Shown piece by piece: positions 42,268 to 53,568 of a stretch of DNA of 64,000 nucleotides (position 1 is the stretch's first letter; the number at the start of each line of letters is the position of its first letter). The notes beneath the pieces were generated by a model that was given only the letters and a program-made list of their open reading frames with translations, ran no database searches and was not told the DNA's origin. Source of the DNA: Pseudo-nitzschia pungens (lineage: Eukaryota > Bacillariophyta > Bacillariophyceae > Bacillariales > Bacillariaceae); the NCBI GenBank assembly GCA_037355855.1, contig CM074764.1, positions 434,001 through 498,000 on the forward strand, read 5' to 3'. The translations under genes were made by a program, and so were the position numbers.

Positions 42268-43794
42268 TCATAATGGCACACGTTGGACAGAACCCTTCAC
42301 TATGACGTACATAAAGTTTCCTTCCAGCTCGTCTTCGATTTCCGTATTGCACTCGTTATTCTGCTGTACCTCGTCGGTCTGATTGGCGCCCTGCTCCACT
42401 TGTGGTTGTTCCTCGTCTTCGTTTTCGTCTTCCTGATCATCGTCGACATTGTTGTCGATATGTCCATTCGCGTTCCCTTCTTCGATATCACCTCTATCTT
42501 GGTTCGAATGTCCGGAAGGAGCTTCGGTCATGCTGGTCATGCTTCCGTCCGTGTCGGATTCATTCTGAGTCTGATTCTGATTCTCATGGATATTCTCGCT
42601 CGCGTTGTCGTTCTCGGAAGTATCGTTCGGTTCAGACGACGCCGATTGCACCGTAGTCGAAGGACCTCCGATAAAGCACGCCCGGCACGTAGGACACTCG
42701 TTTTCTCTCTGTTCCAGCAACCACTGCATTAAGCAGTCTTCGTGAAAGGCATGGGAACAGGAACCGTGACCGTGACGCGACCACATCACCATATCGCCTA
42801 TTTCGAAATTGTCGAGGCAAATGGGACAGACGTCTTCGTCATCGTCGAAATCATAGCAGTTGCTGCTGTTGTAGGTATCGGATGGAGGCAGTGCCGGTTC
42901 CTCCTTCTCTTCGTGGCTGCTCGAAGAATCCCCCGAATCCTCGCTCCCGGAGGAAAGCAGAGGTCGCCGCTCTAATCTACCAGGTGAGCCTGGGCATTTG
43001 TTTGCTTTCGTTGCGGTGTCGTTCGTATCGGGTGGATTCTCAGAAGGTGCCCCAGGAGTTGAACTACTGCTCGAGATTTCGACTTCGTCCGTCGATGCCG
43101 ACGCCGCCTGTTCTGAATCCAGAACGTTGCCCTGTTCAATATCGATAGGGGATACATCCTGCCCTGCCTCTTTCTCCTCCTCTTCCGGTGCCAGTATGCA
43201 CTGTCCACTCTCGGGACACTTGGAGACGATTTTCATCTTTCGCAAGCTCTTTTCGATTTGGTCCTTCCGCTTCTCAACCGGAATCGCTTCTCGTTCTTCC
43301 TTGGCGCGTTGGATCGCCCAAACACGTTCGGCTTGTCGGCGGAACATGGCACCTCGATGGTATTCCCTTCCCGGGGTGTTTCTCCTATTGCACAGCGCGC
43401 AAAATAACAAGAGAAAGACGGGACTGAGAAACGTGAAAACCATATCGCTCGCAGTCGCGTTGTAGTCGTTGGGAACGCCACTTCCGTTGGTGGAGTTCCC
43501 GACAAGCATAGTATTCGCCGCGGTATTGTCGAAATCGAAAGCAGTGGTGTTGGCGAAAGCGAGGTCGTCGTCATTCTTCATGTGCATATCATTCGTTGAT
43601 TGGATGGATGCCAACTCGGACGACAAATTGTCGTCGCTTTGGAGTGGGTCTGTCGTCGGTTTTCCACGGTGGCGTGCATGCGTTCGCTTAACATCAACCA
43701 CCACACTTTCGTCGCCCTCCCGATTGCCTTCCATAATGTATTTCTGTTGTTTAAGGTCGTGTTTTGTCATCGTCAAAATGGAATGTTTTCCCAA
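42268..43794 (-). CDS. RING-H2 membrane E3 ubiquitin ligase-like protein
   Basis: 508 residues. A single hydrophobic segment (MVFTFLSPVFLLLFCALC, about 119-136) is preceded by an Asn/Thr-rich stretch with possible glycosylation sites and followed by a basic, charged stretch (RRQAERVWAIQRAKEERE). A canonical RING-H2 follows at about 322-375: CPICL, CSHAFHEDCLMQWL, CPTC, with all eight ligands present (C3H2C3). RING-H2 proteins of this shape recruit E2 enzymes and ubiquitinate substrates near a membrane. The C-terminus is long and acidic (EDENEDEEQPQVE). No other domain gives a substrate hint. Confidence 0.82.
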   Translation of the reverse strand: MGKHSILTMTKHDLKQQKYIMEGNREGDESVVVDVKRTHARHRGKPTTDPLQSDDNLSSELASIQSTNDMHMKNDDDLAFANTTAFDFDNTAANTMLVGNSTNGSGVPNDYNATASDMVFTFLSPVFLLLFCALCNRRNTPGREYHRGAMFRRQAERVWAIQRAKEEREAIPVEKRKDQIEKSLRKMKIVSKCPESGQCILAPEEEEKEAGQDVSPIDIEQGNVLDSEQAASASTDEVEISSSSSTPGAPSENPPDTNDTATKANKCPGSPGRLERRPLLSSGSEDSGDSSSSHEEKEEPALPPSDTYNSSNCYDFDDDEDVCPICLDNFEIGDMVMWSRHGHGSCSHAFHEDCLMQWLLEQRENECPTCRACFIGGPSTTVQSASSEPNDTSENDNASENIHENQNQTQNESDTDGSMTSMTEAPSGHSNQDRGDIEEGNANGHIDNNVDDDQEDENEDEEQPQVEQGANQTDEVQQNNECNTEIEDELEGNFMYVIVKGSVQRVPL

Positions 43795-45214
43795 TGAATT
43801 TGAAACGAATTCGGTTCGCTTCTGCCCGCACTTTTGGTCCGATCGGAAATGGAATTCACGACTAACTACCGTAGTTTGATGGAAGTTCGTAACGTATCGG
43901 TATCGGTATCGGTATCGGTAGCGCTTTCGAAAGAAAAGGAGACGCGCTTGAGGTGCTGATTTGCTTGTCTCAGCGGCGGACTAGAGAAGCTTACACCTCC
44001 GGAAGAAGTGGGTATGCATCGATAGTCTGCGTTGAATGGCCTTGCAGAATTTTTGGCGTCTAGATACGAACAACGAACGTTGAGGATCAAAATTTGGACC
44101 ATAACTTACTTGGAGCTACATTTACAAGGTATTCGGTGTTCGCGGTTCATTTGACATCTCATCACGAGTTACGGGTTGAATACGGGTTGGAATTTAGTCG
44201 AGGATAATATAAGCCCACAAAATTTCAAGACGCCATGTTGCATTTTCAACTCATACGGTATCACCCGGGACTTGATAATGTTACAGTGAACTCGTCCAAG
44301 ATCTGTTTTTTGGTCATATAAAAGAAGTCCCGGGTCACGAGAATGACTGTCTAATACGGAGTACAGTACTTCGTATTAAGTAATTTGTACTTACAATGGC
44401 ATTTCGCAGCAGGTCTTTTGATTGTTGAAAAAGACCTGCTGCCATGTGTCGTTGGACATCAACTGGGACACAGGTAATCTACCCTAACTTACCGGCATGA
44501 AGTTTTAGGCAGTTTACTGTTCGTACTATTACCGTTAGGAGAAATTACAAGCACATGCATCGTCTTGTGAGTCTTGCTCACCCTGTACGGTATTCTTTTG
44601 AACAACCACCTACGAGTGTACGTCGTACGTAAGTAAGTACGTACGTACGTATGGCAACTTCTATTCTGAAACAGATGATGATGTTGTAAACCTTACGAAT
44701 TCTTTTTTGGACATCCGTAAAACCCTAACCTTTGCTAAAATATCTGGATTTTGGACAAGTCGCGCGCGTTTTCTGTTTTTTCAGAAAAAGATTGAGAGTT
44801 GCGTGCCACAATGATACTTCATACGATGTCATGTACTCGTAACCTTAGGGTAACCTTAATCTTACCCTGGTACGGTACGTAAGAAGTTTGGAAAAGGTGA
44901 TTTTGCGAAGTCGCGCGAAGTTACTGGTACACGGTAAACCTTAACCCTTATTCTCCATACAATTCATTCCGAGGTGTTCTCTCAACAATGGGTTATGGGT
45001 TGCTCGTTGACAACCTGCCATTTCGATCGGTCTGGGTTTATGCATCAAACGCCATCATTATTTTTCTGTTGGTAGCCGAGTCGAATTTGGATTACTTTTG
45101 TCCCCATCCATTATCGTACCCGTCCACGCCGATTGCGGCGCCTGCCTCGGATTTCACCAGCATTGACCATTATAAAGTTATGGAAACTTTTCAAATTTTT
45201 TTCGTGGGGGAATC
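43795..45214. other. Intergenic spacer with two hairpins and simple repeats
   Basis: A CGGTAT hexamer array lies at about 43893-43920, an 11-bp inverted repeat at 44263-44273/44325-44335, a 14-bp hairpin at 44406-44442 and a GTAC/GTAA run at 44625-44650. No supported gene. Confidence 0.55.
44406..44442. repeat. Perfect hairpin, 14-bp stem and 9-nt loop
   Basis: GCAGCAGGTCTTTT at 44406-44419 and its exact complement at 44429-44442. With a small bulge the stem can extend outward through TGGC/GCCA. Confidence 0.8.
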
Positions 45215-47287
45215 ATGAGTATCGAGAATGAGAATGAACCAGCAGATCCCTCGCCACCGAGGAGGAGAACCAGAAGAAGTTTGCAGGCGGCAGCTGTATC
45301 TGCTGCGGCAGCACCCGCGTCTCCTGCTGGCACCATAACCACTCCAAAGACGCGAGGGCGGAAGGCGACACCAAAAAAGGATGCGGAAGTGATGGAACCT
45401 ACAACTCCTGCTACCCAAGAGAGTAGTGCTACCAAAAAACGGAAACGAAAGCGAAAGATTTCGTCGTCCTCCCCGGCCCCAAACACGGTGTCCCCACCCA
45501 AACCAAAGACCAAGAACCAACCTGTGGTCGAAAAGGACATGTCTGCCCCAAACGCGATTTCTGACGAGTCAAAGAAAAAAAAGAAGGAATATCCACCCAC
45601 CTTGGACGCTCGTGTTCACAGATTGCGGCACATGGGATACATTCCGGGGAGTATTTCCGCCTTCACACCGAAGTCTACCACCTGTGGCCAAATCGTCGTC
45701 GGCCGAACCGATGGTAGTTACGAGCTCAAATCTGTTACCGTTCCCCCGGGTGCTGGCTCATCTGAGGTGAACAATTATTACGCAGAGAATTCTTCGATTC
45801 CCGGCCATCGCTTGATCACGATTGCCGAAACGCCTTCCGTTACGGGGAGAAAACCCGTTTCGGAGGATGAGAGTGACGACGATGACGAGGAATCCACTAT
45901 GGAAGACGGCAACGACGGACCGGAGCTTTGTCCAGACTCGGCCTCATCATTGTGTTGGTGTTATCCCTCTCCATCTACTCCTGTCTGCATTGGATCAGGA
46001 CCCAACGGGAATCTTTGGATCGTCGATTTTAAAACGGCGAGACCAATGGATATAGTTTCAAGTGGTGGCGGCGGAATCTTCGATCTTGCGGTTGTGAGCA
46101 GTGGGAATAAGACCGATAACCACTCTTCGAACCTTCCGTTCATTGCCGCGGCATGCGAAGACGGTTCGGTTCGAATGTGGAAGGTTCTTCCTGGCAAAGA
46201 CGGTCAGGGGAAGATTCAAGATCCACCGTTGGTGACGCTTCCTTCTGCTGGTGCACCAGTTCTGTCCCTGGTGTGGAGACACGTAGCAACAGTCAAACAA
46301 GGAAAGAACCGGTCTTCCATTCAAACCGTCGTGTTCGCCGCCGTTGCTGATGGAACCATTCGCAAATACGGTCTCGATATCGAAGAACAGAGCAGCGGCA
46401 TGGAGAAATTTTACTCGGTTCCCAATCCACCGAAATCCATTTTACGCATGACTGTCGAAAACAAGGGACGAAAGGACTCCACCAAGGTTTGGACACTTTT
46501 ACTGCTACGTGACAACACTGTCGTTGCAGGAAACTCGCTTGGGCAGGTTCAATTTTGGAACGGTGAAACTGGAACATTGACTCAAACAGTCATTCAGTCC
46601 AACTCTCAAGCCGATGTCCTTAAATTAGTGGTCAACTCAGAAGAAACAAAGATCTTTTGTTCCGGTGTCGATTCCAGGGTTGTTTGCTTGGAACGGAAGA
46701 AACCGTTAATGACTACAGTTGCAGCGCAACAGTCGAATGTCACTGGTAGTACCAACGATTTGACTGCCTTGGTTACGTCCCATCTGACTAATTACCGACC
46801 CTGGAAGATGACCGTCAGCCAACGTCCACACACTCATGACGTAAAAGCAATGGCCATTGTCACCTCCACGTCCGGTTCCTTATCGTCAGCGCCTGTCACA
46901 GAAACTCTTTTGACCGGGGGTGTTGATACGAAGATCTGTTCGTATTCTGTTTCCACCTTTGCCCAAAGTCAACCCCAAACGTGGTACCCTTGGCCGAGTG
47001 TAACGTCTTTGTTTTCTTCTGCAACATCTCATTCCAATGGCAATACGAAGTTGGTTGCGATGCAGCGACACGATAGAGTTGAGTTGTACGAGCTCGAGGG
47101 ATCAAAAAGCATTAAACGAAAGTGGAATGGCCAAATGCTTTCGGCACACGAATCTCATAAGATGGTCCTTGCACAACACCCAACTAGCATTCCCATGGGA
47201 ACCATAGCCTTGGGTGGGAATGAGGGAGATGAAGACACGATGCCATCGTTATATTCCCCGTTGCGAGCATGCCTGTTGAGTCCCTAA
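45215..47287 (+). CDS. UTP4: UTP4/Cirhin homologue (small-subunit processome WD40 protein), N-terminal 690 residues
   Basis: UTP4/Cirhin is a WD40 protein of the U3 snoRNP t-UTP complex needed for early 18S rRNA processing in the nucleolus. Here a basic N-terminal extension with KKRKRKRK (a nuclear signal, about 75-82) precedes RVHRLRHMGYIPGSISAF (about 130), the hallmark N-terminal wording of the family, then VGRTDGSYEL and WD-like blades (GPNGNLWIVDF, AACEDGSVRMWKV, GNSLGQVQFWNGETG, HTHDVKAMAI, LLTGGVDTKICSYSV). The frame stops at SP-stop at 47287, but homology continues at once in the next frame, so this is only the N-terminal two thirds. The start at 45215 overlaps the stop of an unrelated short upstream frame. 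Confidence 0.8.
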   Translation: MSIENENEPADPSPPRRRTRRSLQAAAVSAAAAPASPAGTITTPKTRGRKATPKKDAEVMEPTTPATQESSATKKRKRKRKISSSSPAPNTVSPPKPKTKNQPVVEKDMSAPNAISDESKKKKKEYPPTLDARVHRLRHMGYIPGSISAFTPKSTTCGQIVVGRTDGSYELKSVTVPPGAGSSEVNNYYAENSSIPGHRLITIAETPSVTGRKPVSEDESDDDDEESTMEDGNDGPELCPDSASSLCWCYPSPSTPVCIGSGPNGNLWIVDFKTARPMDIVSSGGGGIFDLAVVSSGNKTDNHSSNLPFIAAACEDGSVRMWKVLPGKDGQGKIQDPPLVTLPSAGAPVLSLVWRHVATVKQGKNRSSIQTVVFAAVADGTIRKYGLDIEEQSSGMEKFYSVPNPPKSILRMTVENKGRKDSTKVWTLLLLRDNTVVAGNSLGQVQFWNGETGTLTQTVIQSNSQADVLKLVVNSEETKIFCSGVDSRVVCLERKKPLMTTVAAQQSNVTGSTNDLTALVTSHLTNYRPWKMTVSQRPHTHDVKAMAIVTSTSGSLSSAPVTETLLTGGVDTKICSYSVSTFAQSQPQTWYPWPSVTSLFSSATSHSNGNTKLVAMQRHDRVELYELEGSKSIKRKWNGQMLSAHESHKMVLAQHPTSIPMGTIALGGNEGDEDTMPSLYSPLRACLLSP

Positions 47288-48746
47288 CGGCCAGTTTTTG
47301 GCTGTTTCGAATATGACTTCAACCTACGTGTTCCAGCTTATTTACAGCTCAGGCAAGGGAATCGACGATGGGCATGTACGACTCAAACCTAGAAAGCTGG
47401 AGCTACCCAAGGTGATTCAAAATGCATCGGCCACAAGCTTTCACTTTATTGGTACGAACGTTATTACGTTGGAGTGTCATCTGGAGCACGACAGGTGCAC
47501 GTTCTACGTTTGAGACCAAACAAGCACAAAGAAAACGACGATGGAATGGACGTTGATGAAGACGGCGAGAAACGAAGCACCTGCAAACAAACCATTTCTC
47601 TCCCCGAATCCGAGCCATCGAACATCGGAGCAGTTGCGCTTCCAATCCAATCAATCCATGCAAATGAAGAGTTTCTGGTCACTGTCCGTCACGAAAGAGA
47701 AAACGCCGTTCACATCTTCAAGCGAACAGACAAGCATGCGCGCTATGAACACTTTTGGACTCTGCCTAATCTAGGTGGAGGAACTGACGCTCGACCTGCT
47801 GCTGTAATCATTACTGGACGGGAACAAGCTCGCCGTGGCAACTTACCGGTCTCAGTTATACCTTTTCGACATCGAAACCAGGAGTCCTGAACAAATGGAG
47901 TGAGCAGTACTGGATTCCCGTTGAAGGACAGAAAGTGGAGCGAAGACTCTCTTTGCGGCAGAGGCTACCCCGTTCGCTTGATTCCGCTACCGAATGACCG
48001 AGTGATAATGGTAAGTAAATGATTCGAGTCAGAGCGATTTGTTTGAACGCACGATGTTATTCCCCATTAGAGTGAGCAGTATTGCTCTTAGTCTTTTTTG
48101 GGGCTTGTCAATCTTGCTAGAAAGAAGCACGGTCTCGTTTCGCCCACTCCAGGCCTTTTTCAGCTGGTCGTGGTATAGTAGCAGCCCACAACCTTTTGCA
48201 TTATGATACTAACACCACCCACGAATGTCGCAACTTTTGGAAACTTGTTTTGTGATGTGTATCGCGTCGTAGGCGTCATTTGGAAGTTTTTGTGTCATTG
48301 ATTTGACGAAACCAATTCCACGTCGCTGTCGATTCGTCCCCAAGAGACCTGCATGGAAAATTAGACGCAAGTACAAAGCAGTGGTTCACGATGATGCCGA
48401 CGATCACGAGCAAGACGAAGAAAACGACTGATCATTGGCTTCGTCCAAGAGTAACGAAGGTGGTCGAAGACGAATATTCGCATCACGATCCAGACGCCGA
48501 AGATGATGACGAAACCGAAGCCAACGCTCTTGCAATTACCTCGTCATTCAGATCGACTTCGACCAAGGCCGTGGCCATACCACACGAAGTTCAAGACGAG
48601 GAGCTTGCGTCCAGGAGCTGTACGATCTGCTCCCACTACAAGAATATTCTCTACTACTGAACATTCTTGGACCTAAAGAAATGATTGTTATTGAACAGCC
48701 ATGGTTGGAGATCGCTGAAGACGTTCCCAGCTGCATTGCAGCGTAA
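47286..48746 (+). pseudogene. UTP4: C-terminal part of the UTP4/Cirhin homologue, broken by several single-base frameshifts and one intron
   Basis: Homology runs on through different frames: GQFLAVSNMTSTYVF (from 47286), YVGVSSGARQVHVLRLRP (from 47465), GNKLAVATYRSQLYLFDIE (from 47820), WSEQYWIPVEG (from 47896) and GYPVRLIPLPNDRVIM to 48010. A GT-AG intron follows (48011-48272, donor GTAAGT). Then come SFGSFCVIDLTKPIPRR, an acidic stretch, and IVIEQPWLEIAEDVPSC ending at TAA 48744-48746, the usual UTP4 C-terminus. Frame changes fall near 47284, 47464, 47818, 47895, 47933, 48420 and 48605. Several lie in runs of three identical bases (CCC, AAA, AAA), so they may be sequencing errors and not decay. 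Since UTP4 is essential, an intact copy is expected somewhere in the genome. Confidence 0.75.
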
Positions 48747-49326
48747 AATTTATGGTGCAGAATAATGCGCATAAGGTAGGTGTTGTTTGCCATTCGAAAC
48801 CTTCCCATACACGCAAGACTGCAGCGATGCTTGGACCTATTTTCTATGTCCTTGCCATCTCCTTTTTGAAATCCTTGCAAGAGCATACGAATATGTATAT
48901 ATTTTCGTCTCATGTTTGAACTGATCGAGTCGTTTCCTCAGTCGCTTGACTGGTATAGATTGAGATGACATTCTACTCTCTACTATTGAAACTAACTGAA
49001 TTCCTCCCTTCTCAATCTGTAATTGTCATTGAAATCGGGGTAAATACTGGTACAGTGGGTTCATAATAATATGGTAGAACGACAATACTTTGCGAGCTAA
49101 TGGAAATATTATCCAATTTACAACATACTTGTATTTCAATTTTCCTTCCATGATTACGTCTACACGTACTCCATTCAATAGAATCAACAATATTGTTCAA
49201 CAATATTGTTCATGTACGAACGGTTTGGAGAAAAACTCATTGCGAAAAAATTTAGTAGCTGCATAAATGCATCTTGTTGCCTGATCCTCTTCTTTTGAAA
49301 TTGACAACAAGACTGGAAGTTCTATG
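48747..49326. other. Intergenic spacer
   Basis: No supported gene. It contains CAACAATATTGTT palindromes near 49187-49212. Confidence 0.5.
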
Positions 49327-50709
49327 TCACGAGTCGCTCCTCGAAAACAAGCTCTTTCCCGCTCTGCTACTTTCCTGGGACGATTCGTATGGCACGTGCT
49401 GCTGTCCCATATCATTGTCATGAGAGCCTTGGTTGTTTGATGTACTAATTCTCCTCAGGGCGACGAAAGAGATGGAAGTGTTTGTAGCTTTTGGTACATT
49501 GACAATCAGGTTGTTGCTCTGACTGTATTCCGCACTGCTGACCGAAAGTTGCTGTGTGGTTGCCGTCATTTTGGACTTTTGAGACGAGGGGTATCCGGGA
49601 GAAACCAATGAAGTATCAGCACTTCCGCGGCAGGTCTTGTTCATCAGTTCCTCCTCCATTGCTGTCGATGGTTTCGATTCCAATAATTCTCGTGATGAGG
49701 ACTCTGTTGCCATGTCTATCCATGGATTTCCTGCTCTTGTCAAATCGTCTCCTGAACCAAAGCTCGTCCGGCACAAACAGGCTTTGGCTACGAGCCCGCT
49801 TTCGCCGCAAATACATGCTCCATTCAGAACTTCTCTGTGGAAAGAGGTGACAAGCAATCCATAGTGGGATCGTGGTCACGCTTTGCAGTAGGTTCACGAT
49901 TCGTTGATGCAAACGGAAGCAGCCTACCACTTCCTCGGCTTGAAAGACTGCGGTAGGATCGTGCAGGCGTGCGAGAGCAACTGCTCATCGTCGCATCGCT
50001 ATCCACAGTCGTATCACTTGACGGAGCTGTCGGCACTGATAGGAACGAAACGTCTTCATCTGTCTTTCCACTGGCTGGGGTGTTGGTAGGCTCTGAAAAC
50101 GGGACGAGTCCGAATGGTGACGCGTGATTTTGAGTGATTCCAGGAGATAGGGTCCGACTTCTGTAATTCGGAGAGCATTCCCCTCATAAATTGGGTTGTA
50201 TTGGTCGGGGCAGGCGAAGGCGACGGCGACGACGAACAAAGAGGTCTTATTCGCGATGGGCACCGATTCACCTGCCGTAGCTCGGAAAGCATCCCTCTCA
50301 TAAAATGTGAAGGATTCGTACGGATTGATCCCTCGGGTGTCAATCCTGTTGGGGTAGTAGAGTGGAATGGTTGAAGTGCAACCGTAGGGGAGTCCATGTC
50401 CATCCGTTGTGCATGAGGAGTCGGACTCGAATCGAAATCAAAGGACAACAACGGACCTTGATTTTGAACTTGCCGCGGGTCTTCGGGTATAGAGCTGCTT
50501 CTATGAAGCGCTTTCGTTTCCTCCGTGCTGCTGCTAGTTTCCCTCGTCCCACGGTGCAACGGCGACGATTCCGACCTCGAAGACTTCGTGCAAGTACTCG
50601 TGTCATCACCAAGAGAGTCTATATCGCGTCGTTTTCTATCATCTCTGTTCCTATCAATTACTGTGGGTTTCTCGACGTTGTTTTGCGACAAAGATTCCAT
50701 ACTTTCCAC
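49327..50709 (-). pseudogene. Ser/Thr-rich protein of unknown function, frame interrupted
   Basis: The minus strand from 50709 (MESMESLSQNNVE) gives a Ser/Thr-rich protein with two copies of a motif: NPSHFMRGMLSEL and, 45 residues on, NTTQFMRGMLSEL. Near 50150 the natural reading appears to change frame (an extra base at CCC) into GITQNHASPFGLVPFSEPTN and on through SSCSRTPARSYRSL to a stop at 49824. A further frame (49857 to 49327) continues with the same Ser-rich style (TATTQQLSVSSAEYSQ). I do not recognise a family. It is called as one broken gene because the style is continuous; it could be two unrelated frames. Confidence 0.35.
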
Positions 50710-51394
50710 TGGAGTGCAAAATAATGACGATCTAGAACTGAGATTGAGCCTTGTTCTATTTTTAATCCTTTATCGAGGAGCATACCTGATGCAATGAACG
50801 GTGCTGTGAACTGTTGTGCATACATTATAAACAAGTGCTGTTTAAGAAAGGATTTCATTCTCCATTCGTTCTTCGACGGTAACAGGAACAAAACGAACAG
50901 CATAACCGCCAAAACCGGTAACTCCGTGGATTTTTAATCTGTTTCGAGTTCAAAAGTCATAAAAAGTCGGGCAACCGTATCACTAATCCACTAATTACAA
51001 ATAATGATGTTCCAACATTTAACAGTTAGTCGTAATAAAATACAATACACTTATACAGTCTCATTATTTACTTTCATTTATGTCTCCGAAGAAAATTCCT
51101 CCCGGATGCACTTCTACGAAAGGGATCAAAGAATTTTCTTAATTCTTACAACTCGAAAAAATGTGTAGGAGATGCTTTCCTTTGCATACTAATGAAGCAA
51201 AACCCAATCAGAGGACGATACACAGTCCGTTGGGTTCTCAAGACCTTTCGCGTAATAGAACAAGCGCCTTCCATGAAGGACACTACGAAGAATACACGTA
51301 CAAGTACCCACAATGATTTTTGCGTTTGTTCTTCTGATTGATACTACCCACGGGATTGATGATGTCATTCATGTACTCAACAATGTACTACTAA
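50710..51394. other. Intergenic spacer
   Basis: No supported gene. No SET-domain N-terminus is found here in any frame, although the gene that follows lacks one. Confidence 0.5.
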
Positions 51395-53178
51395 GGTTGC
51401 CCATCCCACCACGTCGTCGACACTAATCCAAAAGTGCGCAGAATTCTGGAGAAGAATCCCCGCCATCCGGCGACCAGAAAGCCCCTACACCCCAAGGCCT
51501 ACCTGGCGGTACACATGACTCTAGAGGGTGCGAGACTCCAGACTGAAGCGCAACAACGACCGACCACTAACGCACAAAGTGATAGGTCTTCCAACGAATC
51601 GATCCGGAGGGCCTACCTGGAATACCTTCCCAAGTACGATGACTTTGCCACCTTTCACCCCGTTATTGCCTGGAACCAATCTGATGCATCCCGACCGGCA
51701 TCCTCCCTCGCGGAGCACATGGTTCAGACATGGCGGTCTTCCTTCGTCTCGGAATACCGCGCCCCGTGCCTAGCCTCGTCATTGTTGTCAAACGACTCGG
51801 ACGACATCGAACCCATCGACTTTGAAAGCCTCATATCGTTGGATGACTGGGTGGCTGCTCGTCTTGTGGTCAGCACTAGAACTTTCGACCGCGATCCGCT
51901 GACGCAGGAAGACATCAATGATGACGAATTGGAAACCTATCGCCCTTTTCTCCAGCATAATCCGAAAATGAGAGATAATTGGGGGGAACAAAGTGGTGGC
52001 AACAGCCGGGATTCCTTTCTGGAGATCTGCCGCAACTCCCTGTTGCGGAGCTGCTTGGTCCCCTTATTGGACGCCCTGGACCACCACGCAAATGCAAATG
52101 TCCAATGGTAATTCTCCGAAACAACCACCGTTACCGAAGATTCCTCCGTCCCTCACCGAAACCAAAAGTCCCTGACATCGTTTTTGGCCTTTGCGGTGAG
52201 GCAAATAGAGACTGGCTCTCAACTCCTGGTTTCCTATGGCCCACCGCGCAAGCTTCCGGATCCAATCCTTGTGGCGCAATACGGATTCGTGAATCCCGAT
52301 CGATCTGGACGACGGGCCGCTCTCTCGGCTCCCTACCATCGAATCCTTGATGCCGACGTGGAACAAATTCCACAAGCAGGAGATCGGGAGGGTTTGCAAC
52401 AGTACCTCGCCTTTCAAGACGGCTACGAGCGGTGTCTTTCACAAGACTATCAGCAGAACACGAACGACGCGGGCGCCGCCTCAGCCCGAGCGCGTCGCAA
52501 ATCCTTTCAAGAGGTCAAATTCCAGGCCCTGGTTGCCAAATCTAACGAATTTAGTTCTTGGGTAGTGACAATACCTCCGAAAAGTACTGGGAGGCAACTC
52601 CTTCACGAGCTGCTCGACGAAAGTGACGAAGGCGAAGGAATCCATAGTGTTTTGGCTCTTTGTCGCTTGTTGGCGACAACCCATCGCGATTATGGTGGCA
52701 AGGCCACGGAATATCTGGCGACGATTGCGAGCGCAGACCGGCCAGAAAAACACCAACTCAGAGTTTTCTCACACATCAGCAACGAAAATGATTTGAAAAT
52801 GATTTGGCCAGCAGCATCGGGCTTGAATTTCGGACATGGCACATGATGAGCCGTCTGGCGGAAGCTATGCGCTCCCGGGTCCTACAATTGCTGGTGGATT
52901 TGGATTCAGGATTCGATCACGATCCCGACGCAATTGGCAGCGTCATGGACTGGGAAATAGAGGTCGAAATTTCCCGGAGACTGGGCTCGGGAGCTCTAGG
53001 CCTTGATGGTAGTCCCGAATGGACCAGAATCTGGGTCCTGTTGGAAGAACCGGAAACGCTCTCGATCCTTAGCGACCACTCAGAACGTCAAAAGAAACTC
53101 CCGAGGGACCGGGCCCGAACACTCACGACTCGTGTGAGCACAGCAGACTACTTCGTGCGCGAGAGTTCTTGCCAGTAG
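51395..53178 (+). pseudogene. SET-domain (Rubisco LSMT-like) lysine methyltransferase, 5'-truncated with a stop and a frameshift
   Basis: The second half of a SET domain is clear: YLEYLPKYDDFATFHPVIAW, WVAARLVVSTRTFD, LVPLLDALDHHANANVQW (the conserved N-H region, here D-HH), then after an in-frame TAA (52109-52111) the same frame goes on to LTSFLAFAVRQIETGSQLLVSYG, which includes the catalytic-tyrosine block. A substrate-binding C-terminal domain follows (ARARRKSFQEVKFQAL, ESDEGEGIHSVLALCRLLA). Near 52803 one base is missing and the reading continues as LASSIGLEFRTWHMMSRL to the stop at 53178. The N-terminal part of the SET domain (GxG motif) is not found upstream. Related enzymes methylate Rubisco, actin or ribosomal proteins. 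It is either a pseudogene or a damaged assembly patch. Confidence 0.65.
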
Positions 53179-53568
53179 GAAGGATTGACGAATCAGGTTT
53201 TTCAATCTGAACTAGACTTCGATTGTAATTGTGTGCGTGAAAAAAAGAAATAAATCGCAATACTGGTAACCGGTGCAAAGTGTGATATATTGGAAATCAA
53301 AATTCACTCGGGTCAGCCAAAAAAAGGGGGTGCAGTACTTGCGACAAAAACCTTGTTTGGATCGCTGTTTGATTTTTATGTGTACAATGTTGTATTTTGA
53401 TTGTGTATTGTACATAATATTATCAATTTTGATTTAGGAATCCATCTAAAACGAAATCTTCGATTTCTGTCTTCAGATAGAGTAATCTTGTAAAATAAAA
53501 GTGGTTCTTTTAATACACCTATTGTACATCAAATGTGCTAGAGAAGTTGCAAACATTGCTTCCTTCGC
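53179..53568. other. Spacer between convergent genes
   Basis: AT-rich 3' flanks of two converging genes. Nothing recognised. Confidence 0.5.

Noticed and set aside
44988..45218. A 76-codon frame whose stop overlaps the UTP4 start as ATGA.
   Set aside because: Overlapping ATGA is a coupling signal in bacteria, but this is a eukaryote; the frame has no recognisable content and is probably 5' flank.
52108..52168. A short GT-AG intron that would remove the in-frame stop of the SET gene.
   Set aside because: All acceptors tried (AG at 52138-52139 and 52167-52168) lead into another stop or break the frame, so a nonsense change is the simpler reading.
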